A stretch of DNA of 64,000 bases. Source: Mnemiopsis leidyi (lineage: Eukaryota; Ctenophora; Tentaculata; Lobata; Bolinopsidae). Below the pieces are notes generated by a model. The model saw nothing but the letters and a program-made list of their open reading frames with translations. It was not told the DNA's origin and searched no databases. Shown piece after piece: positions 13,261-25,752 of the stretch. Each line of letters opens with the position of its first letter. Position 1 is the stretch's first letter. The position numbers were made by a program, and so were the translations under genes. The stretch is from assembly GCA_000226015.1 (NCBI GenBank), contig JH153385.1, forward strand, positions 224,584 to 288,583, read 5' to 3'.

Positions 13261-15483
13261 TTTTAGAAAGTAGTGATTGGGAACCTCGTACCGTGACTAC
13301 GAAAGTTGGTGTCCAGTTTTACCAACTGTAATGTCGCCTCAAATATACTATCATTTATCCCTCAAAACATTTCCTTTTCAAATCACCCAACTTTGCGTCT
13401 ATTGAAAGTTGCAATACTTAACTTGTTGTCCAGCTAAAAACATTTATGCAGCTTGACTTTAGCCTTTAAGTGGCCGCAATCTCTGCATTTAAGGGAAATT
13501 TGCGGCAAAGAATTCAAGCTTGCCTTATTTCCGATTGTGTTAGCTACAACGTAGATGTGGTTCACTTTTTAACTTTTGGTTAGCAGTTTAAGTCAAGTCC
13601 TAGTCAACGATTGTTTTAAAGATTTGTGCCCTTAGTTAATGATTTTAGGTCCTTGTCGCGGTCAATACAAATAGTTATAGACAATAAATATAGATAATGT
13701 CTGCTGACTCAATTTGTAATTGCTGCATTAGATTTAGACATCTCGCCAGAAAATAAGGCTAGCCGGCTATAACGTCCGTTACAGTCCAGCAAACTCACTA
13801 AAATCCGGCTTACAAAATTTCATATTTCTATTTCTCATGGCTTCTTCCGGAGGAATTCTGAAATTACTTGGCGGCTTCTTCAATTTAGCTGGCTTTACCA
13901 CTTCGCTCATGGGATGTGAAGATTTTTGTGGCGAAATAGATCATGTCTACTTCTACGGTTACTCAGCTTTGTTTGCTAGAACAGCTCGATGTCGCCATCG
14001 CATGGTTTTTCTTTTTTTCAACCCTGATAAAAAAGACTTGTCTTAAGTGTATCTACTGTTTTAACTTGATGATTGCCTAAATCAGCTGTGAGGAAATTAA
14101 GCTAACACCTCGGCCATCAAAGCTCACACGAAATGTCAAAAACACCTCCAAATTTCTTGGAATATCAACGTCAGCACTCAACACAAGGCTGTTTCACGTA
14201 TATGTAACGTCCTCGGAAACACGATCGGACGCCAGGACGGTGGAAGCCATCACAAATCTTACTCTAACTTTTCAGGCTAAGAGAAACATCAACCAAAACT
14301 CTCCTGGCGTAATAAAATCAAGTCCAGTATTTGTTACTTAGTACCTTAGTAAATGTAGGGGATATAGTTTCTTTTTATACCGTTACGGACAGTTTCTTAT
14401 AATGATGTGATGGTTGACTAAGCACATGACTCTGACAGAAATTCGAATCAGCCGTTAGAAAACTAATCATTCGTCAGTTGTCATCCATAAAACTATCGTC
14501 GGTAGTTAGCAATTAAGTTATAATCGGTGCAGCCTAGTAAATAGGAATTGGAGGCTGATGTATAGCAATATTTTAATGATCTAGCAAGCTCGATAGAGTG
14601 ATCGTATGTGATCGGACAAATATTTTGATTTTTAGTTAGTCCGATATACTCTAATTCAAAACTCTAATTCAAATTTACCTTTACATCCTTAAATAACAGA
14701 ATTATCAGCTAAAATAGATACGGAAGAGTAGAGGGCTTTCTACGTACTTTAAAAATTTCAGATCTCGCACCGGTTGACAAATCGTCAAATCGAGTGTGTT
14801 TCAGAATTGTTCACAAGCTTTAAAGTAGTCGGTAGCGTGCATTTCAAAAAACTTTGTCAACTTGTCGAGATTGGCTAAGTTTGACACTTATAATGTGAGG
14901 CAGCTTGCATGCTATAGTGGCTCAGTGACACGAGACCATGGGCATCTTTTGTCTCATGATGGTAATTGGTGCTAAGTGCGTGACGTAGGACAATATTTCA
15001 CAAGTTATATAGATTGTAGCTTAGAAGCACAAGTGTACTTGGATGGTTCTTTAAAGATATTTGCCATACTAGGTTGAGATGACGATGGTTTGATGTATGT
15101 TCGAAATATTTATTAGGTTTGTGGAGTGGTCAAGTTTGATTTCATTTGTTCAATGAATGTTGAAAACCTCAATTTTGTTCTAAATTTTAGATACTTAAAC
15201 AGATCTGATGAATTGTACATGCCAATCCACTTCTTAAATCTTCGGAATTTGTAGTGCGCAGTTGACTCAAGCAAACCCAATGACAATTTCATTGACATTT
15301 CTTCCTTGCGATATGATTGCTAATTAAATTAATTTCCTAATCACAACCTCATACCATTGTTCATCTTCCTCATTCGAGTGGCGACTACTATACCAGACAG
15401 TCAGACACGTTGTTCACATCACAATATTGATGCTTATCTTTTGTAGTCCGGATGTAATCTTGGATTAGTTTCTCAAACAACTT

Positions 15484-15622
15484 GCACCCGATATTGCTAG
15501 AATTTGCTTAGATTTGTCTTGTATAAAACACTGCCGTGCAGGCATTGCTTGAATTTGCTTAGATTTGTATAAAACACTGCCATGCAGGCATTGCTTGAAT
15601 TTGCTTAGATTTGTCTTGTATA
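15484..15622 (+). repeat. About 50-bp tandem repeat, 2.6 copies
   Basis: A unit containing GAATTTGCTTAGATTTGT, TATAAAACACTGCC and GTGCAGGCATTGCT/ATGCAGGCATTGCT is repeated head to tail, one copy lacking CTTG. It is non-coding and has no evident function. Confidence 0.85.
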
Positions 15623-16273
15623 CATCGGCTCCAAAAAACTGGTTAACACGTTCGGGGGCTATATTTGTCTATTACTAGAAGTAGAAAAATAATATAATTG
15701 TTCGCAAAGTTCGTGAACAGTATAATGATAATAGAACAGTATAATGATAATAGATATTTCTATATTTGTATGAATGACGGCTTGCTAATATAAACTTCTG
15801 ATAGAGCGTAAACTTAGCCTGTTTAGGAAACGGTGCTTTGAATACTTGGCCATGAGTTCCTAAACTTGAAAACTAGAATAAAGAAATGGAGCACTAGAAA
15901 TTGAGTTCTAGAATATGAAAATATCAAATAACTTGAGTACTAGAATATCAAATAACCCTTAGATGATCGTGTGAGGTGATGGCAATGGCGACAGGAAGAA
16001 AAAGAAAATGACTTCCCCGAATGGTTCAAGACAAGAGCAACACAATTCTTGTTTCTCCCCTAGTAATATCCCCCTTACGACGAAAGGATGCCAAGTAAGA
16101 ATAAAATAACTCCAATAAACAGTTTTTGTCATTATTTTATTCGCCTTATAATCAGACCTTGCACTTAACTCATGTCTTATTCATTAAAGCACCCGTTTTC
16201 TACTTTAAAACTTGTTCCAAAATAAAATCAGTAAATCACCCCATCGCAATGATAAACCCCTCTTCCTACCCAG

Positions 16274-16417
16274 AGAACCAGATCTAGCAACGATAGAGGA
16301 GGACAAGGTGATGGCTCCTACTCCCAACAAAGTTGGAAATGAAGATAGCAACAAACCCGGCACATCAGACCAACCTAAGAAGGCCATGAGGGATCTGTGG
16401 GTCATGGCAGCTATCAA
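16274..16417 (+). CDS. Candidate orphan internal exon
   Basis: A 144-nt open segment lies between a strong acceptor (CCCCTCTTCCTACCCAG) and a perfect donor (AA|GTAAGT), entering and leaving in the same phase. The product is Asp/Glu/Pro-rich and unstructured-looking (EPDLATIEEDKVMAPTP ... KKAMRDLWVMAAI). I recognise no family. The exit phase matches the exon at 17521, so it may be an alternative upstream part of the small gene at 17144-17542. It may instead belong to an unrelated gene whose other exons I could not find. Confidence 0.35.
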
Positions 16418-17143
16418 GTAAGTCGTAGTTTTGATTGGATTGTGCTTTTTGTGTGTCTGCACAATGTTTTTGATATTCATCGGTTTTTTAACCTTCAATT
16501 GAGTAACGTCATATATATACTGTCATATTGCCTGGCCCTTTTTTGGTCTTAGTATCTTAAAAATGGTACATTGTCTAATATAATAAAAGCTAGCATTTTA
16601 CGTTCATTTACACAAAGTGTTGGTAAACAGTTGGAGTTCTTTTGAAAGGGTTTAAATATTACAAATTTAATGTGACGAGCGCCATTCCAAGTTGTGCAGA
16701 AGTCACGAAAACTATGGTCATCAAAAATAACTAAATGATTAAAACCGTCTCATCGAAATTTGAAAATAAATGTAAATTCCTTGATGAAGTGGTGCTGCAG
16801 TTCAGCTTATGATATTCAAACCGTTCTAACAGAAGTTACAAAATTAAATTCTCATCACAATTAGTTCCTCCAAATTACACGTGATGATAAGTAATCTGGA
16901 GACCTGTTGAAAATCACCCCGAAATTTGCATTGATTAAGAATAGAAGCTGTGAGACGTAACACTAAGTTCACCTGTCAGAGACACATCGGAACAAGGTCG
17001 GAAGGTGTTAGCGAATTAGAATACCAGCCTCCCAAGTCAGACCATACCATCACCTGACTTCCTTTTGTTTACCATTGTTTTAGTTACTGCAGTAAATCGC
17101 AATACCTGAGAATTACAATTGCAAAAAAGGTTACAGTTCTGAA

Positions 17144-17542
17144 ATGGGGAACATCACGTCCTCGCGAAATCGGAAAAAGAAATCAGAGTATAGACTGTCA
17201 ATGTTGCCCGTAATAATGCACTTCGAGTCGTCCCCTCGAGCTTACAGAGGCTGGGACCTTGCAGCAAGGAGACTGTCAAAGATAGTAGGGAAGTGTGAAG
17301 GAGGGAAGATACCAGCAAGGTCGGGAGATATGGAGACAGAAGGAGAGGGGTGTGGGGAGGAGATCAGTGAGGCGGATATCGGTCGGATGTGGGATGAAGA
17401 TGAGATGGTGTATCGGGAATTCTGTCACCAGTAAGTTTACTACTTTTTAGTTTTTTGTTACTCGGTAATCGGTGCAGAGTTTATCGAATATAATTTAATA
17501 CAATTCTTTACTTGATACAGCCTCTTCCGTGGTTCCTGCTAG
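17144..17542 (+). CDS. Small two-exon gene, putative N-myristoylated protein of ~103 aa
   Basis: Exon 1 (17144-17430) starts MGNITSSRNRKKK, a good N-myristoylation context (Gly2, Ser6) followed by a basic stretch, the usual recipe for membrane anchoring. It runs through an acidic region with GEGCGEEISEADI and ends at a perfect donor CA|GTAAGT. A 90-bp intron with acceptor GATACAG leads to exon 2 (17521-17542), which adds HLFRGSC and a TAG stop. The join restores one frame, giving MVYREFCHHLFRGSC at the C-terminus. The intron size is close to other short introns in the window (102 bp in TRAK, 108 bp in the ankyrin gene). No family is recognised. The start has A at -3 and G at +4. The exon 2 join is inference from phase and splice sites. 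Confidence 0.5.
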
Positions 17543-20340
17543 CAGAATTTCAGGAATGAACACTATAAATTTTAGTGAGCGATTTCTCGACTAACTGATT
17601 ATGACGGAAGTACCTCAGAGGTATCAATGGGGCATTTTTATCATATGCCCGACACGCAGAAAGAGATGTCTATGTGATCTGCATAACATTAAAAATAAAA
17701 TTTAATAATAGAAAAGTGCAGCTCTTTTAACTCCGTATAACCAACCCAGTAGGAATTTACAAGCATGCTCAGATACGTTATGGTACAATCCACGACGCTC
17801 GGGACCGTTACAAATCACATTCAAGCCGAATTATGATAATAGTCACTATCTTAACTCTTTAAATAGGCCTATGCCACTCTTTCCCTTTCTCGTCTCTCGA
17901 CCATGAGTATAAAAATAGATTGAAGACAAATTCATATCGATATTAAGCATGAAGAACACTAGAATAACGGTGTCAATCTATGTTGTACTTAGATAAACCC
18001 CGTTATTCTTGTATTGCCATCTTAATGGCTATATGAATTTGTCCTCGATCTATGATTTGATGACCCCTTATACCAGAGTAGAAGCCCGATATGTCTGGGG
18101 CTGTTGTCTAGGGCCGTTGTATGGAATCATACTCTTATACTTGCTTATATACCATTTAATCATGGAATACTCTCTCCCTCGTTTAATTGAAAACATTGAT
18201 TGTGGTAATGGTATATATTTCCATTTTCCAGTAGTTCCTCTCTTGACTCTTTTCCCATTATCATCTACCTGGGGTGTTGCAGGCATGAGTAGCATTATTG
18301 TAATTGTACTCGAATTTAATGTTATTGTAGTTGTATGAACTTATTATGAATCGAACTGCTTTTGGCTGCATCTAGGATGGCCTTGAGTTAGTCTGAAAAT
18401 ATTTACATGATATTTACTGGTCTAGAAGTCACTTTTACAGCTAGAATTTGCTATGATTGTTTTCAATCTCAAATATTCGTATTTCAATATAGCAATTTAT
18501 CGTGGAACATTTTTATTATGATCTAAGCCGAAAAACACCATAGCAGCTCGATGACGATATTTTACTTCAGCTGAAGGATTTTCTTTCGTAGGCCGAAATT
18601 TAGCACTGCAGATGCACCTATTTGTTGATTGATCCACTTGCAAAATTTGAGGTCAGACAAAACGAATCAGTCAACTTAATCCAATGACTATCCTCCAAAC
18701 AACAAAGCTTTTAAAGCACATCATTCATCAGCTTGGACATGATTACGAGGTAGGAACCCTCAAGCAAACGACAAAGCACTCTGATCCATCACCGCTTATA
18801 AGGCACCCTCTTCTATATCATACAAATTACACGGTGGAAGTGTTGAAGTCAAACTGCTTGGACAACCCGACAACGCGTTGTAGCTTCTGGCTACCTTGGG
18901 CTGTACAGAATGTTTACTTGTTTAGCCATACTAAATAGGTGTTGTTAGATTTCATCATAGTGAGATAGTAAGAAGTACCTCTCAAGTCTCTACTCTCTAG
19001 TACAGGCCTCTCTATAAATACGTAGTCCCTCTGTACTCTGGAGTACGCTGTTATAAATAGCTTAACTTTAAATATCCCATCTGGCTCCGAGGTATATTGA
19101 CGAATTTGCTTAAAATTTGGCAATTTAAGAAATTCAATTCACCACCAGTGACTGATGTTAAATAATTTTTTGTAGCTAGGTTTAAGTGGCCGATATATTT
19201 GAGATATTCTATTTGTCCTAAATCGCCTTAAGTCACCACTTTATAGTATTTTTGCCGGGCACACCTTTTACTACACATATGGCGGGCTTTCTATAATAAA
19301 CTTGCTGATTTTTCAGTACCATTGTCCCTACAAGTAAAAGATTGTATGCAGTGCTCGTACGTTTATAATTTTATAACTCAGTAAAGATGGCAGTAAGCTG
19401 ATGTTTACTGGCCGCCAGTATATGTGGCAATCGTTTGTTTGAACACAGTCTGAGTTTGAATAAACATGAATAATGGCCGCAATGTGCTTGTACATACTTA
19501 CTTCAAGTCCTACGTGGGAAATCATTAGACAATCAACCGAACGGTTCACAGTCATTGATATGAAATCCATTCCACTGTTTGAGAATTTCTAATTATTCTT
19601 GTTTACCCTTTGTTTATTGTAACGCGTACTACGTCCTTGCAGTCATGAATAACTCTGATAATTCTATCAGTGCATCTGTACAGGCGTGGGTTTAGGGGAA
19701 TTTTAGAATGCTTCCAGACAAGCGCTACCATTAGGCGTCAGTAATGGGTATAGAGGGTCGTTAAACGGCAGAATTTTACTTGCTCTCAGTACTAGCTATA
19801 GTTTCTGTGAATATCGCTGCGTTGAACTTTCAAGTGTTAATGTTTAAATTTTGGGTGAAAATCAAACAAATAGAGTATTTGCCTTCTTGCATTGTCAAAA
19901 TAGAATTGGTTCAGAAATAGATTAATATAGTGATGGACAGGTTATTCTAGCAGAACGTATAGCCACAAATAATGGACACAAACAAGTCACACCATAGCAT
20001 AGGCCATATATCGATAGCTAACAATCCCACGCTTGCAGGTTAAATTTTGGGTTTGATAATTACAGGTGTGACAGTGAGCATGTTCAACATTGTATTTTTT
20101 TATCTAAAACTTTATCAAAGTATACATGAAATACAGTAAATTACTGATAAAAATGTATACCGTGAAAGGGATACTAAAACGTCGCTATGGAGCATAAATG
20201 CTCCCGACAAAACATAGCCCCTAGCAAGATTAAAATTCAAAAAATATCATATGTAATCATAGCAACAAGATATAATAAAAATCATGTTACATCACATGGG
20301 GCAAAGGAATGCACAAATATGTCAATCTTATCTCACAAAA
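17543..20340. other. Intergenic region, nothing supportable
   Basis: No gene recognised on either strand. The open frames at 18009-18338 (+) and 18068-18295 (-) overlap each other and look like chance. An ATGGAGCATAAATGCTCC hairpin near 20189-20204 is listed separately. Confidence 0.45.
20189..20204 (-). repeat. Short perfect hairpin downstream of the ORF1-like gene
   Basis: GGAGCAT-AA-ATGCTCC forms a 7-bp stem about 140 bp after the stop codon of the - strand ORF1-like gene. On that strand it would sit in the 3' region of the transcript. Its placement resembles the 3' hairpins of the LINE tails elsewhere in this window, but the sequence differs. Confidence 0.4.
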
Positions 20341-21264
20341 TCACTCTTCGGAAGAGTGGAATGACTCATCATTTTCCACTTTAACTACTTCCCCTTTCCG
20401 AATAAAGTAGCGAGAGTTCGGGTCACCTAAACGCTTCACTTTCAGTTCCGACACAAGTTGTTTACGGATGGCCCGCTCTTCCTGTGTTCTGTTCGGAGAA
20501 ATATAAATAGTCTTATATTCATCAGTGGTTCTGAGACGCTTTGCTTTCTTCAAAATCTGATGGGTCTGATGCACCACATCTGTACTTCTAACACTGAATA
20601 TAATGGGTCGAACAGCTCCTGTACGTTTAAGTCCGATTCTGCGACACTGCTTAATCTGTGGCTTCTCTTCTAGATGCTCCAGGATCTGATTTACAACAAA
20701 GTTCACACTCTCTCCTTGCTTCTCTTCCACTCCAAAAACAACAATCTCCTTACTGCGGTCCTCCTCCTTGCTTACTGTCTTGACGGCAGCAGCAATTTTG
20801 CGTGGTGAGAGTGCAGACGAACAGCTCTGCTGCAAAACTGAAGAGTAGGTTTTTAGCTCAGCCTCAACAGTCTTGCTAACTAGTCCTATCTCCTCATTCT
20901 TCTTGTGCACCAGATCTCTCTGTAGCTGGATAATCTCCTCCTGATCACTAATCTTGTCTGAACGTAGCCTCTCCAGCTGAGACGAAGCGTTGGACATAAG
21001 GGGGAGTGCAGCATAATCCAGCAGTTGAAGTGCTGAATACAACCACTCAGCCATCTGGGCTTTTACAACAGATGGCTTGTCAAGTGTCTTAGCAGTAAAA
21101 TTGTCAGGTCCATTTATTCCGTACACTCTACAAATATCATTCAGCAGCATGTTAGTAGCGCTTCTAACCTCCTTCACATTATCTTCACAGAAATGATTAT
21201 CAGTCCCAATACTAGTTTCCCCCAGCTCCTCTAAATACCTTTTAGCCCTGTACTGAACGGCCAT
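20341..21264 (-). CDS. LINE ORF1-like protein (coiled coil + RRM-like), about 307 aa
   Basis: I place the start at the ATG at 21264 (MAVQYRAKRYLEELGE). The frame is open 60 codons further up but that part reads like untranslated sequence. Residues ~95-150 have coiled-coil character (SQLERLRSDKISDQEEIIQL, then LQRDLVHKKNEE). Residues ~170-265 look like the RNA-recognition-type fold of LINE ORF1 proteins: EIVVFGVEE as first strand, QCRRIGLKRTGAVRPIIF in the centre. A basic C-terminal domain follows (YISPNRTQEERAIRKQL). Such proteins bind LINE RNA and act as chaperones in the retrotransposition particle. No ORF2 follows within 2.8 kb downstream, so this is a 3'-truncated copy, a non-autonomous element or a co-opted gene. 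The frame is intact, which argues for youth or constraint. Confidence 0.7.
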   Translation of the reverse strand: MAVQYRAKRYLEELGETSIGTDNHFCEDNVKEVRSATNMLLNDICRVYGINGPDNFTAKTLDKPSVVKAQMAEWLYSALQLLDYAALPLMSNASSQLERLRSDKISDQEEIIQLQRDLVHKKNEEIGLVSKTVEAELKTYSSVLQQSCSSALSPRKIAAAVKTVSKEEDRSKEIVVFGVEEKQGESVNFVVNQILEHLEEKPQIKQCRRIGLKRTGAVRPIIFSVRSTDVVHQTHQILKKAKRLRTTDEYKTIYISPNRTQEERAIRKQLVSELKVKRLGDPNSRYFIRKGEVVKVENDESFHSSEE

Positions 21265-23150
21265 GATTATACAAGGTAAAATACACTCGTATACTCTGCG
21301 TAAAACAAGTCCAGGGTAAGCAGTGCTGCGTGTAGTAGGCTGCGTGTAAGATAGGCGAGATAACAGAGCGACTAAATTGCAACGTACGATAAAATGCAAT
21401 ACACGAACTGGGTGCACAGTATAACCAGAACCGTGAGAAAGCAAACATTTGGGGAAATAAGATCATAGATTTGTATGAATTGATATGCAACAACTTTTAA
21501 CATAAATGTTTTATAGCCTATACAACTTCAATTAGTAGGCAAAGATTATACTGTAATACAAATTAAGCGATAAATCAAACGATTGCCGTTGTTATTCTTA
21601 TCGGCAGCGAGACTCTTATTGAGCCATTTAAATGATTCTTTGCAATGGCGGTGTCAGGTGTACTCACCATTTTTGTGTTCCTCCGACATCTGTACAAGCG
21701 ATGCAGCTTGTGACAATAGCTCAAGTGAGTTGAAACTGCTCATTTTGTATGCTATCGGTAGTTATTAATCGTTAAACATTAACATTGAAATGATGAATTA
21801 CTAGAAGAATATGGATATCAAAAGAGTGTTTTTTACAAGAATTGGAAATGGCGAAAATTCGGGGAAAACTGTGATAGAGTTGAATTTAAATGGTACGAAT
21901 AAGCTCATCAATCATCTGAATTTTATGGACTAGAAGTAAAAAGCAGTAACATTAGTCTTATCTCAGAAATTTACATATTTTTGAAACTTATCTACCGTGT
22001 TATCTCATAATTTGAATTGACATTATGATCACTTGAATGCTATTCGTGAGATAATATGGTAGTTTAGTCTAATTTTAATATAAAATCATACTTGCAGTAT
22101 TCTCATTACCAGACACAAAAAGGAATATATTTTGTTGAACCGATAAAATGAACACTAGAACAAAACACATGCTGACATTGTAATCTGTTCTAACACAGTT
22201 AACAAGCATACCGGACACAACAGATAGACCAGGGTTGACAAAGTTCTGAAGAACAGAAGGGTGCGACCCTTATCCCTTTAAAGTTGGCATTGTTTGAAGA
22301 TTGCCCTCTACAACAGCAGGTTAATGATAAAGCAAGTGCAACATGCCCAGCATTTGAAGAAGAAGATTTTCAGCCAGCATGACAATAACATTTTGTCAGA
22401 GAGCAGATGTTAATCTAGCCATGCCAAACGAGGACCTCATGAGTACCCTAAGGTGTGTTAAGGTAAATCTTCTCCACAGAAAATCTCTGATTTCGCCACA
22501 AGGAAAAACGACAACTAAAAGAATTAACATTTTTCATTTAACATGTTTATTTTGTTCTTTGCGATGGGAAGGGTTTTATATTTTGTGGTTTATTTTGCGG
22601 TTTATTTTGCTATATTTGTCATTTTGAGTTGTTTGTATTATCCTATTTGTATTTTATAACAAAAAAAAACAAAAAAAGAATTAACATTCTTTGAGGCTGT
22701 TTAGTCTGAGCCATCCACTAATAACTTTGTTTGCTAAAATTTTTACAACACTAAATGTAAGGTAATTTTGTTCAGTTGTTAAATCAATTGATTTGCATGA
22801 ACTCTTACTTCATGGCGATAGCTCAAGTCATTTATAGAGAAGAACGTTTCACTTAAGAACCTTAATATGATTTTTGCATTCTCAGAACCAAAATTAGATA
22901 TATAATAATTAAGATGTGCCCAAATCCGCAACTCAGCTTTATGTCAGAAATTCATTTTTAATTATTTCGGAATTTGTCTGATATTGAAAGAATATGTTTG
23001 ATGATTAGACCATCATTCTTAATGCTCATTTTCAACTCTATGGCTGTCTAGTGGTTGAACGTGATTATAAATACTGGATGACTGTAGGATCTGTGCAGGG
23101 CAAACTCTGCCTTAGCCCACTGGTAACTGCTGGTGTGCAAAAGAAAATGT
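21265..23150. other. Intergenic region, nothing supportable
   Basis: AT-rich sequence on both strands with scattered short open frames only. The first ~180 bp are an upstream extension of the ORF1-like reading frame. No repeats or RNA genes recognised. Confidence 0.45.
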
Positions 23151-23290
23151 TCAGCAAATATAAACAAATAGCAAATCATCAATAATGATGCCAGCATCAT
23201 CACGCTTAAAACTTTATATTCATCTCAAACTCTTAGTTCAAAAAATCTCGATTATCAAAGGTTGACTACTTTGGCCCCTTTTGGTCTTAA
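23151..23290 (-). mobile_element. LINE 3' end with conserved hairpin
   Basis: On the - strand the segment reads toward a stem-loop ATGATGC-TG-GCATCAT (23185-23200) and then a T/A-rich tail with TTGTTTA-like units. The same hairpin occurs at 27751-27769 and 28480-28499, where the second clearly lies 3' of a LINE reverse-transcriptase C-terminus. This copy keeps only the last part of the element; 5' truncation is typical of target-primed insertion. Confidence 0.6.
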
Positions 23291-24929
23291 TTAAGACGCA
23301 ATTAATGGTGTTTCAGGTTCTATTGCGTATATAAGTAGAAAATCCCTGGGCTTGTCCCAGCAAAGAGATTTTAAATTCTTTTGTACATTTGGACATAATA
23401 CATATCAGTCATTTGACAGTTGTTTACTTTTCAATCTTACTTCAGTTCCAACCCCCATTTTCTGTTTATTTTGCTTAAAGATTTATCTGTCTAGTTATTT
23501 TCATAATGCGAATGCTTTAATTATCAGGAGAAAGTCTTTCGAGGAGAACCTAAGGAAGACATAACAACATTAAACATCTTTATGAAACATCTCGAAACTG
23601 GTAGTCTATTTGTTAGTTTGGTTATATATCAGTAATAATTTCTACATAGGGGAATGCAAGATGCTAAGAGTGATGATGCACCTACATAGGAACCAGCTAA
23701 AATTCAGCTACCCTCTTTCACTTTATGAGCTGTACAACATATCAAACATAAAATAAATGCTTAGCATAACATCTCCAAAGCTGTTGGTTTACTTGGTTGA
23801 AATTACCCAGGTAAAATCTAACCTAAAGAGGGGAATTCTTAACCTGCAACATGCAAATGATGACATTAAATGGATTGATGACAGTACTGCTACTAAAGCT
23901 ACTACTGTGTTTCATTATTGAAACTTTTTTTAGATAAAGCTACTACTAAATTTGATACTAATAAAATTTGATACTACTAAAACAGTTTCAAATGATTCCC
24001 CGAAAATGACTATTTTAAAACCTCCTATATTCGTAAGAGGTCGTTCACATGTGACGTCAGCAAATTTTCGGCAATTTTTACCCCCCTCCCCCCATCCATC
24101 TAATTCATCATCATGTCAAAACCCCCTAAATGTGAGAGGTAAATTAACATTATGACATCATCACAGTCAGAACCCCCCCCTACTTCATGTCAAAAAACTT
24201 GATTTTTGCCCAATAAAATTACAAATAGACTCGCATGACTCCCAAAAGGAGAAAAAATAAATTTTTCAAGTGAGAGATACCCCTCTACCAACTATGTGCC
24301 TGAATCAATGTAACCACTGTCAAACAGCTTTCAGTCACCCTTCAGCCTGAAACAAATTTGATGCCATTATGAACTTACTTTCAGTATTGTAAAACTGATA
24401 AGGCTAACGTTTTGGTGTTCAAAAGGCGAACACCATGTGAACTTGCACTTTACAGAGAGGTATCCACTCACAGTGCCACTGTAAAATCCGTTTTTTGAAC
24501 TGTTATACAATGTTCACGTATACTTATTGATTTGTGGAATATATCACTGATACGAAATTGTATTTTTCTTGTTTGGTTGAAAAAAAGCTTAACATAACAG
24601 CAACATAACGGCACCGCCACTCAAAGTCGACCAAGTTCAAGTGCGGTAAATGAGATATGTATTATGTGATAATTAAATGCTGTTAATAAAAAAATTGTAT
24701 TTTTCTGAAAGACATGTGCAGATTGACACTTCAAAGTTTTTCTGTTTTATATAATATATACCAGCCACCAAATTTCACGTAAAGCCTACGAGAGGCACTT
24801 CCAAAAACCTACATCTAACATTTCCAATCATAATAAAAGAAGAAATTTCAGAAATCAATTCTTGGCTAAAAGCGAAGTAAAACAGAATCCAGACGATTAT
24901 TCGAAATCTCATTTCGATCCACTATTAAT
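23291..24929. other. Intergenic region, nothing supportable
   Basis: AT-rich DNA without a convincing gene. Repeated phrases AAAGCTACTACTA and AAATTTGATACTA(CT) occur near 23890-23985, a small degenerate direct repeat. Confidence 0.45.
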
Positions 24930-24944
24930 AGTAGTAGTAGTAGT

Positions 24945-25021
24945 GTAGTAAAACTCAATATTTATTTTATACCTGTACGATCAAATAATATGATATAGAA
25001 AATAATTTTGAGTTTTACTAC
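24945..25021. repeat. Short inverted repeat around 49 bp of AT-rich spacer
   Basis: GTAGTAAAACTCAA (24945-24958) is complementary to TTGAGTTTTACTAC (25008-25021). A run of GTA trinucleotides precedes the left arm. The arrangement could be a foldback or a tiny non-autonomous DNA transposon, but no flanking duplication is clear. Confidence 0.6.
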
Positions 25022-25581
25022 TACCTCTTACAACCTTGACTACCTTTTAATACGCCAACCTAACAAAACTCATCTTCCATTCTGTACTCTAAATGCTACA
25101 GCTAAGAAGCTAAGTTTTATTATTGACTGACCCAAAAAGTGACATGCATAGCCATAAATAACCATACTTCATTTTCACTTCCTTTCAGTTTGCCATTATA
25201 GCAGCTATAATCTGTATATCCTGGTACAAATTAGGGCCGAGGGCTTAGACAATTCCAAGGGAAACTTATTCTGAATATATCAGTTAAGACAAAATACTTG
25301 TATTATGTATTATATCCAAATACGCGAGCTAAACATTTTTAAATATCCTAATCGGCATGTGAAATTTTATAAACAGATTACCTGTCAGATCACATAAGAA
25401 ATAAAAAACGTATTCAGAAAAACAGTAACAAACTATTGTGAATTGCTATTACATATAAGTAATTATAAATTTAATAAATCGTTGTCGGACGTTGCCTGAC
25501 CTGCTGCCGCGAAGCGGCAGCCGGCAAAGCAAGACAAGCATTGAAATTAGAATGTTATAATATGTTAAAATGTTCTAACAT

Positions 25582-25605
25582 GTTAGACGGATATTATCTC
25601 GTCAA
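25582..25605 (-). mobile_element. Partial copy (one end) of the miniature element
   Basis: GTTAGACGGATATTATCTCG then TCAA is one end of the family in reverse orientation. It is shared with copy 2 of the host repeat (26506-26529), so it was present before the repeat duplicated. The opposite end is not recognisable. Confidence 0.6.
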
Positions 25606-25625
25606 GCAAATGATCCCAATAGGGC

Positions 25626-25713
25626 TTGACGAGATGATATCCGTCTAACGTTCTAACGAAACGTTAGAACGGAAAACTGCAAGCCGCGCGCGGGTCGGGT
25701 AACATCTCGACAA
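25626..25713 (+). mobile_element. Miniature inverted-repeat element, 88 bp, TSD AATAGGGC
   Basis: Begins TTGACGAGATGATATCC and ends with the complement of TTGTCGAGATGTTACCC, so 14 of 17 terminal positions pair. The 8-bp AATAGGGC lies on both sides (25618-25625 and 25714-25721) and occurs once in the empty site of copy 2. The interior has an AT-rich half with an ACGTTCTAAC/GTTAGAACG hairpin and a GC-rich half with GCCGCGCGCGGGTCGGG. It is far too short to code; it must move with enzymes from elsewhere. Confidence 0.9.
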
Positions 25714-25752
25714 AATAGGGCGCGCGCAGCGCGAGCCACGCGGGGGCTTTGT

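Larger units (their letters stand above)
7600..16273. other. Long gene-poor AT-rich stretch
   Basis: I can support no gene in about 8.7 kb. It holds small repeats listed separately (12800-12859, 13172-13260, 15484-15622) and a 19-bp duplication near 15717-15754. Open frames such as 7916-8200 (-) and 13837-14046 (+) show no known domain and no matching splice partners. Unrecognised exons of a long-intron gene cannot be excluded. Confidence 0.45.

Noticed and set aside
13837-14046. 69-codon + strand ORF near a possible Tigger end
   Set aside because: No similarity to a transposase that I can see; probably chance.
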